DNA of 64,000 nucleotides, taken from the NCBI GenBank assembly GCA_963920705.1, contig OY987228.1, positions 14,305,187-14,369,186 on the forward strand, in the 5' to 3' direction. This stretch comes from Odiellus spinosus. Taxonomy: Eukaryota; Arthropoda; Arachnida; Opiliones; Phalangiidae. The notes under the pieces are model-generated. The model was not told where the DNA came from, made no database searches, and worked only from the letters and a program-made list of their open reading frames with translations. A program made the translations under genes and the position numbers. Of this stretch, positions 60,450 to 64,000 are shown piece by piece (position 1 is the stretch's first letter; every line of letters begins with the position of its first letter).

Positions 60450-62040
60450 AGGCTTTTAATGCCTACTGTCGTGTATTTCCGGTAACATTTTAGCTAGTGT
60501 GGAGTCACGTAAAATGACGTTTGTTTCACAACTTGGTATATTTTTACTCAGGCCTGCCCTGTCAGAAAAAAAATATATAAAAAATTTATGGTAGGGCCAA
60601 AAGAGAAACATCTATTCTTTACTCACAGCATTATCACCAAAAAACGTGTTTTTAGACGTAGGCTTATAAGGTATCTGTAGGTCGTGTAGCACCAAAAAGC
60701 GAAATTGTACGTCACAGTTCGTAGTTTAGCGTGTTATGCGGAAAGCTTATTCGTTAATTGTTTATTGAATATGTTTATTTACGGTTATATGACGATACCG
60801 AGGTCATAACTTGATTTTGATCAAATATTTTGCCTAATGACGTTACTTGGTCTACAAATACTCTAGTTTTCTTAACGCCGATATGATTTTACTGAGGGAC
60901 CTTGACCTTGCTTATCTAAATTTTAATTTATTGAACGTAAAATCGTTTCATTTCTTTTGAAATCTTCGACGAAGTTTGTTCTCTAGAGATTTGACTCGTT
61001 GAAATTTTAAATTAAGTTTCATTCGTTTGAATACAATTTATTGGTAAGGAAGTAATTTTGAATTTGAATCATTTATTTGATGCGTTAATTATTTGTTTGG
61101 ACATTTTTGGTATATTTTCATTGACCTGAACTCTAATTTTTATTACTGAGTTGTGACTGAAATATTAGTTTGGAAATCAAAAGGTTTTTTTTTTCTGACT
61201 CATTTTTCTCTGTAGTAATTTTTTGTTTTCGTAAAAGAGTTATTAATGCCTACTGTCGTTTATTTTCGGTGATGTTTTAGCTAGTGTGTAGTCACGTAAA
61301 ATAACGTTTGTTTCACAACTTGTGTTGTATACTGAAGCCATGTATAGGTTCAATTTGATATAACATTTTGCCTTTTCACGTTACTTGGTCTACAAATACT
61401 CTACAACCGTCAAAAGTCTGATATGGTTTTAAAAGAAGAACCTTGACCTTGTGTATTTAATCTCATATCGAGATTAAATGTTTTTCGCATCTAATTTTAA
61501 TTGGTTTATCAATATGTTATTTGTATAGATATTTTTTTTAAGATTTTATATTTTTTAGATTAAAATAAATTTATTATTCCAGAAGATTTTGTAGAATCTA
61601 GTTCTCAGGATTACCGGTGTTGAAAATTTATTTTGCTAATGTTATCTTGATGTCTGTGTTTTCTGCCCGCTATTTGGTAGTGGTAAGATTAATATTTTTA
61701 ATTTTAATTAATTGACTTATTTGGCGTTTATTTGATAATTTGCTTTACTTAAATTGTTCGTGTAAGGGCTATTTTACATATTACCAAAGATTGCTAATTT
61801 CAGTTGTCTTAATTCTGATTTTTTTGTTTTAATACTGAATTATGGACTGGATTATTTATCTTGAAATCTATGTGGTTATATCTTATTTATTTTCCTTTTT
61901 TTCTCTAGTTAGGTTTGGTTTTAAGTAGAGAATTATTTGGGGTTGTGTTGGTATACTGAAGAAATGCATATAGGTTCAATGTGATATAATATTTTGCCTA
62001 TTTCGCTGTTTCTTCTACTCATCCAATACTCTACATTTCT
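60450..62040 (+). repeat. Three diverged long direct repeats
   Basis: A module with TAATGCCTACTGTCGT, GTCACGTAAAATGACG, ATTTTGCCT, TTACTTGGTCTACAAATACTCT and CCTTGACCTTG occurs at about 60458-60920 and 61243-61462. A shorter third copy is at 61938-62035 (GTATACTGAAG, ATATAGGTTCAATGTGATATAA). Spacing of the shared TTTTGCC block is about 540 and 627 bases. Confidence 0.75.
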
Positions 62041-62074
62041 TTTCATCTTTTATTTTAGGTAGGGTTAGGTTAGA

Positions 62075-62854
62075 TTACCTTAACGTCGGGGTCGGGGAGG
62101 TTATATTTTGGTTTCCCAACTTGTTAGCTACTGCTATGGCTCTTTGGAGCATTACATTCTCATTGGCGGTTTTAATCGGTGCCATTGCCATGGTAACATT
62201 TTCTACAGGATTTCGGACTTGGTATTTGACCTGCGTTTGGTTATTTGCCTGATTTTGGCATTGACAGGTGATTTGGTTGGCTATCTTATTTTGAGCCTGC
62301 ATGTGGACTTGATTTTGGACTTGATTAGCGTTTTGGACTTGATTAATGTTTTGGACTTGATTTTGGACTTGATTAATGTTTTGGACTTGATTTTGGACTT
62401 GATTAGCGTTTTGGACTTGATTTTGGACTTGATTAGCAAATTGGACTTGATTTTGGACTTGATTAGCAAATTGGACATGATTTTGGACTTGATTAGCTAA
62501 TTGGGTTTGGACTTGATTAGCGTTTTGGACTTGATTTTGGACTTGGGCTGCTAATTGGTTTTGGACTTGATTAACCGGCTTTTTGTGCGCGGGGTTTTGT
62601 TCGCATATGGAGAAATTATGCTTTTCATTGCAATTTTGACAACTTCTAAATTTTGACCTGCACTTTCCTACGTCATGATTTACGCGAAGGCAAAGGAAAC
62701 ACCTCCCGCTATTCTTAACCAATGTTCTCTTTTGTTCTAGAGTATAATTTAGGCAGTTAAGGGTTCTATGACTATTATTCCTACAGAAAAGGCAGTACTC
62801 GTTATCTTGCATGTGGACTTGAGAGGTTTGTGACTTTACCCCGGTGGCTAGCTG
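62075..62854 (-). CDS. BEL/Pao gag, nucleocapsid part after in-frame stop
   Basis: Continues the gag frame after a TGA at 62857-62855. Three zinc knuckles: CLFCRNNSHRTLNC, CFLCLRVNHDVGKC and CQNCNEKHNFSIC. Then a long Asn/Gln/Val repeat region (NQVQNQVQNA units, DNA about 62283-62570). Retrotransposon coding ends at the insertion edge at 62102; the last few codons down to the stop at 62075 come from the insertion. Confidence 0.85.
   Translation of the reverse strand, partial: QLATGVKSQTSQVHMQDNEYCLFCRNNSHRTLNCLNYTLEQKRTLVKNSGRCFLCLRVNHDVGKCRSKFRSCQNCNEKHNFSICEQNPAHKKPVNQVQNQLAAQVQNQVQNANQVQTQLANQVQNHVQFANQVQNQVQFANQVQNQVQNANQVQNQVQNINQVQNQVQNINQVQNANQVQNQVHMQAQNKIANQITCQCQNQANNQTQVKYQVRNPVENVTMAMAPIKTANENVMLQRAIAVANKLGNQNITSPTPTLR
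62283..62570 (-). repeat. Coding tandem repeat, NQVQ units
   Basis: Repeats of about 15 and 30 bases (TTTTGGACTTGATTAGC on the plus strand) within the nucleocapsid frame, all multiples of three. Confidence 0.9.
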
Positions 62855-63955
62855 TCAAGCTGATGAATTATTATTGTCGTACCTATTATACCTATTTTTA
62901 GGCCTATCTTGGTTTACCGCATTTTCGGTTTCGATTACTCCTACTAATAATTCCGACATCTCTCTACTTTCGACTTGTCCCCTCAGAAATTCAATTAATT
63001 CATCGGGATCCCAAACTGAACCATTTGGCGTAGTGGGAGGTTTTCTTTGGGCGCAATAAACAGTTCTAATTTCTTTTGGCAAACACCCTAATATTTTGGG
63101 GCAAAAACCTTCGGCTTTTAATTTTGTATCTACTCCTAAACCCTTCAGACTTCTAATACTACTTTCGCAGACATCTAAAAGGTTACGGAGAGCTTTAATA
63201 TTGCCTGAATTAGCTACCGGCTGAATTTCTTGTAATTTATTAAAGTGCAGGTGAACTGCTAAATCATTTTTTTCATACCGTTTTTTAAGAACCGCTACTG
63301 CTTGGTCATACGAATCATCTACTTCATCGTATCCCGCGACGGCCTTAAGGGCCTCGCCATCTAAATAACCGACAAGATAAATGAATTTCTCTACCTTTGA
63401 AAAGTTCTGTTTTTCAATAACGGCTTTAAATCTTCCCCAGAAACTGTTCCATTTTGCGTAGTCTCCTGAGAATGTTGGAATGGTGATTTGTGGTAGTCTA
63501 GGATGATTTCTTTGTGCTCCTGCGGTAGGCGGGATTACGTTTCCGGCGGTAGGCTGGATGACGTTTACTGACGGAGGCTGATTGACGTTTACTGACGGAG
63601 GCTGATTGACGTTTACTGACGGAGGCTGATTGACGTTTACTGACGGAGGCTGATTGACGTTTACTGACGGAGGCTGGATGACGTTTCCGGCGGTAGGCTG
63701 GATTACGTTTCCTGACGGAGGCTGGTTGACGTTTCTTGCGGTAAGCTGGGTGGCGTTACCGATGGTAATTTGTGTCGATCCACTGAAGTTGGAGGCTGAG
63801 GATGACGTTCCGTTCATTTGATGAATTTTTCGGACGGCTCTCTCTGCCTTTATTTTTAATTCGGAAATATCCTCCCGGAATGCTATAGCTTCATCCGTTT
63901 CTTTTTCCATCTCATCTTCATCGTCAATAAGGCCTTGTACTTTTGCGTCCGCCAT
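62855..63955 (-). CDS. BEL/Pao gag N-terminal part (DUF1759)
   Basis: Retrotransposon structural protein. The ATG at 63955 starts MADAKVQGLIDDEDEME, an acidic coiled start. A tandem NVNQPPSV repeat (24-base units, DNA about 63537-63760) comes next. The DUF1759 capsid core follows: LPQITIPTFSGDYAKWNSFW, FIYLVGYLDGEAL and a Leu-rich C-terminus. It stops at a TGA; the same frame is then open for 260 codons. 366 residues before the stop. Confidence 0.9.
   Translation of the reverse strand: MADAKVQGLIDDEDEMEKETDEAIAFREDISELKIKAERAVRKIHQMNGTSSSASNFSGSTQITIGNATQLTARNVNQPPSGNVIQPTAGNVIQPPSVNVNQPPSVNVNQPPSVNVNQPPSVNVNQPPSVNVIQPTAGNVIPPTAGAQRNHPRLPQITIPTFSGDYAKWNSFWGRFKAVIEKQNFSKVEKFIYLVGYLDGEALKAVAGYDEVDDSYDQAVAVLKKRYEKNDLAVHLHFNKLQEIQPVANSGNIKALRNLLDVCESSIRSLKGLGVDTKLKAEGFCPKILGCLPKEIRTVYCAQRKPPTTPNGSVWDPDELIEFLRGQVESREMSELLVGVIETENAVNQDRPKNRYNRYDNNNSSA
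63537..63760 (-). repeat. 24-base coding tandem repeat in gag
   Basis: Plus-strand units of TGACGTTTACTGACGGAGGCTGAT, five near-identical copies flanked by diverged ones. Coding for NQPPSVNV. Confidence 0.9.
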
Positions 63956-64000
63956 TATAAGGTCCTCTTCTTTTTGAGTAAGGATAGCAAGCGTATCTTC

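Larger units (their letters stand above)
58239..62101. mobile_element. 3.86-kb non-coding insertion splitting gag from protease
   Basis: Bounded by ACCTCCCCGAC at 58239-58249 and its exact complement at 62091-62101. The coding frames of the retrotransposon stop precisely at these two points and both sides are at codon boundaries. Inside are a terminal hairpin, a GTCTGT microsatellite, a foldback element, a 20-bp minisatellite and three diverged long repeats, with no long coding frame. Target duplications are not exact. Probably a non-autonomous transposon, itself composite. Confidence 0.6.
57081..64000 (-). mobile_element. Defective BEL/Pao LTR retrotransposon, interrupted
   Basis: Minus-strand order: gag with DUF1759, three zinc knuckles, a 3.86-kb non-coding insertion, aspartic protease (DUF1758), DUF5641, polypurine tract, LTR. 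DUF1759, DUF1758 and DUF5641 together are diagnostic of BEL/Pao. Reverse transcriptase, RNase H and the integrase core are absent. The 5' LTR lies beyond the window. No envelope-like frame seen. Confidence 0.88.

Noticed and set aside
62055-62078. TTAGG-like telomeric repeat (GTAGGGTTAGGTTAGATTA)
   Set aside because: Only about two imperfect units, at the edge of an insertion; too short for a telomeric tract.

Overview
This is an arthropod-type nuclear genome window: AT-rich, with short GT-AG introns and many foldback (MITE-like) elements. It carries animal genes whose proteins read as invertebrate orthologues. The species cannot be named from the sequence alone; an insect or related arthropod is most likely.

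Layout. (1) 1.5-6.2 kb is a compact cluster. MRPL32 (plus, 3 exons) converges on an alpha-1,3-fucosyltransferase gene (minus, 4 exons), which is divergent from a small leucine-rich-repeat gene of LRMDA/C10orf11 type (plus, 3 exons). (2) 6.2-15.6 kb shows no convincing gene. It holds a small foldback element, a 21-copy 24-bp minisatellite and a few promoter- or first-exon-like blocks. (3) 15.7-33.5 kb is one large gene, the Wnt-pathway scaffold APC. Eleven exons were resolved, with joined reading phases and at least 3,009 residues; the 5'-most coding exon was not found. (4) 36.1-43.4 kb (minus) is a 7-exon, 1,344-residue calponin-homology plus filamin-repeat protein. Its introns hold three foldback elements, and a putative distal alternative first exon lies at 47.5-48.7 kb. 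(5) 52.9-55.6 kb is a 3-exon secreted cyclase-family (kynurenine formamidase/isatin hydrolase-like) hydrolase. (6) 57.1 kb to the window end is a BEL/Pao LTR retrotransposon on the minus strand. It has lost reverse transcriptase, RNase H and the integrase core, has an in-frame stop inside gag, and is split by a 3.9-kb non-coding insertion.

The host genes do not form a pathway. MRPL32 is mitochondrial translation, the fucosyltransferase is Golgi glycosylation, APC is Wnt and cytoskeletal control, the filamin-like protein is actin-associated, and the cyclase-like protein is probably extracellular. Gene models come from reading splice consensus and phase by eye, so internal exon borders are usually better supported than start codons and 5' exons. 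The most unusual signals are the in-frame-deleted BEL/Pao element and its insertion, the possible membrane-anchored alternative N-terminus of the filamin-like gene, and the extra repeat family in APC.
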